Origin: a virus
Length of the DNA: 22,340 nucleotides
Strand: one strand, 5' to 3'
Virus record (IMG/VR): IMGVR_UViG_3300045538_000481
Coordinates: 1-22,340 of that record
Shown here piece after piece: positions 22,182 to 22,340 of the stretch (within the stretch, counting starts at the first letter, position 1; the number at the start of each line of letters is the position of its first letter). Below the pieces are notes generated by a model. It worked only from the letters and a program-made list of their open reading frames with translations, was not told where the DNA came from and did not search any database. Both the position numbers and the translations under genes were made by a program.

Positions 22182-22340
22182 ATGCCCTACGCGAACAAAA
22201 AAACGCAGCGGAAAGTGATGGCGAAGCAATATGCGGATCGCTACCGAACGGACGAAAAATTCAAGGAAGCGGAGAAGGTTCGCAAGGCTGATTGGTATCA
22301 GCGAAACCGAGAAAAAGTTATCGCTCGCGTGATGGAGAAC
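22182..22340 (+). CDS. N-terminal part of a probable HNH endonuclease (runs off the window)
   Basis: Only 53 codons are present and no stop is reached. The protein starts MPYANKKTQRKVMAKQYADR and continues very lysine/arginine-rich, with WYQRNREKVIARV near the end. Such Tyr/Asn/Arg-Lys-rich starts ('...WYQ.NREK...R') are typical of small phage HNH endonucleases, whose zinc-binding and catalytic part would follow outside the window. The start lies 3 bases after the integrase stop with a GGAGG ribosome binding site. The catalytic motif is not visible, so the call is tentative; a small DNA-binding protein is the alternative. Confidence 0.55.
   Translation, partial: MPYANKKTQRKVMAKQYADRYRTDEKFKEAEKVRKADWYQRNREKVIARVMEN

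Noticed and set aside
1-22340. CRISPR arrays, insertion sequences or riboswitches
   Set aside because: No regularly spaced repeats, transposase-like frames or riboswitch-like conserved elements were found on reading; gaps between genes are too short.

Overview
The window is one end of the structural and lysis part of a tailed-phage genome. It is temperate, podovirus-like and built on the T7 virion plan. Every gene I support is on the + strand, packed tightly with many ATGA or TAATG overlaps. DNA is GC-rich and codons in the structural genes mostly end in C. I cannot name the host. Most structural genes lack a Shine-Dalgarno sequence, which may say something about the host, but nothing here fixes its phylum.

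Layout: (1) 7-4957 holds a tail tubular protein A-like gene fused to a fibre-like extension, then a cassette of small fibre or receptor-binding genes (a coiled-coil fibre, a beta-helix-like spike, short modules) and a tiny membrane protein. (2) 4959-11073 holds a tail tubular protein B-like protein, a GNAT-fold protein at the place T7 has gp13, a gp14-like virion core protein and a gp15-like protein with a lytic-transglycosylase-like beta-barrel at its C-terminus. (3) 11077-19959 is a single gene for a 2960-residue protein at the place T7 has gp16. It is a 'polyvalent' protein that includes an ADP-ribosyltransferase-like module, and an [N/D]-[Y/F]-S-[I/L]-[G/A] motif recurs at its module borders. 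(4) 19998-20955 is a lysis cassette: holin-like protein, small lipoprotein and CHAP-type endolysin. (5) 20917-21163 is what looks like an intact attP: the 3' part of a tRNA-Ser(CGA) gene flanked on both sides by 10-bp-spaced TTGGCACT repeats. (6) 21180-22340 has a tyrosine integrase and the start of a probable HNH endonuclease gene.

The genes fit one story. Tail tubular proteins A and B form the nozzle, the cassette between them supplies adhesins, and the gp14/gp15/gp16-like proteins would be ejected to breach the envelope and deliver the ADP-ribosyltransferase-like module. Holin, lipoprotein and endolysin lyse the cell, and integrase acts at the adjacent attP. Arm-type repeats on both sides of the tRNA core suggest free, unintegrated phage DNA rather than a prophage end. 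GC skew flips sign at the att/integrase border although the coding strand does not change.
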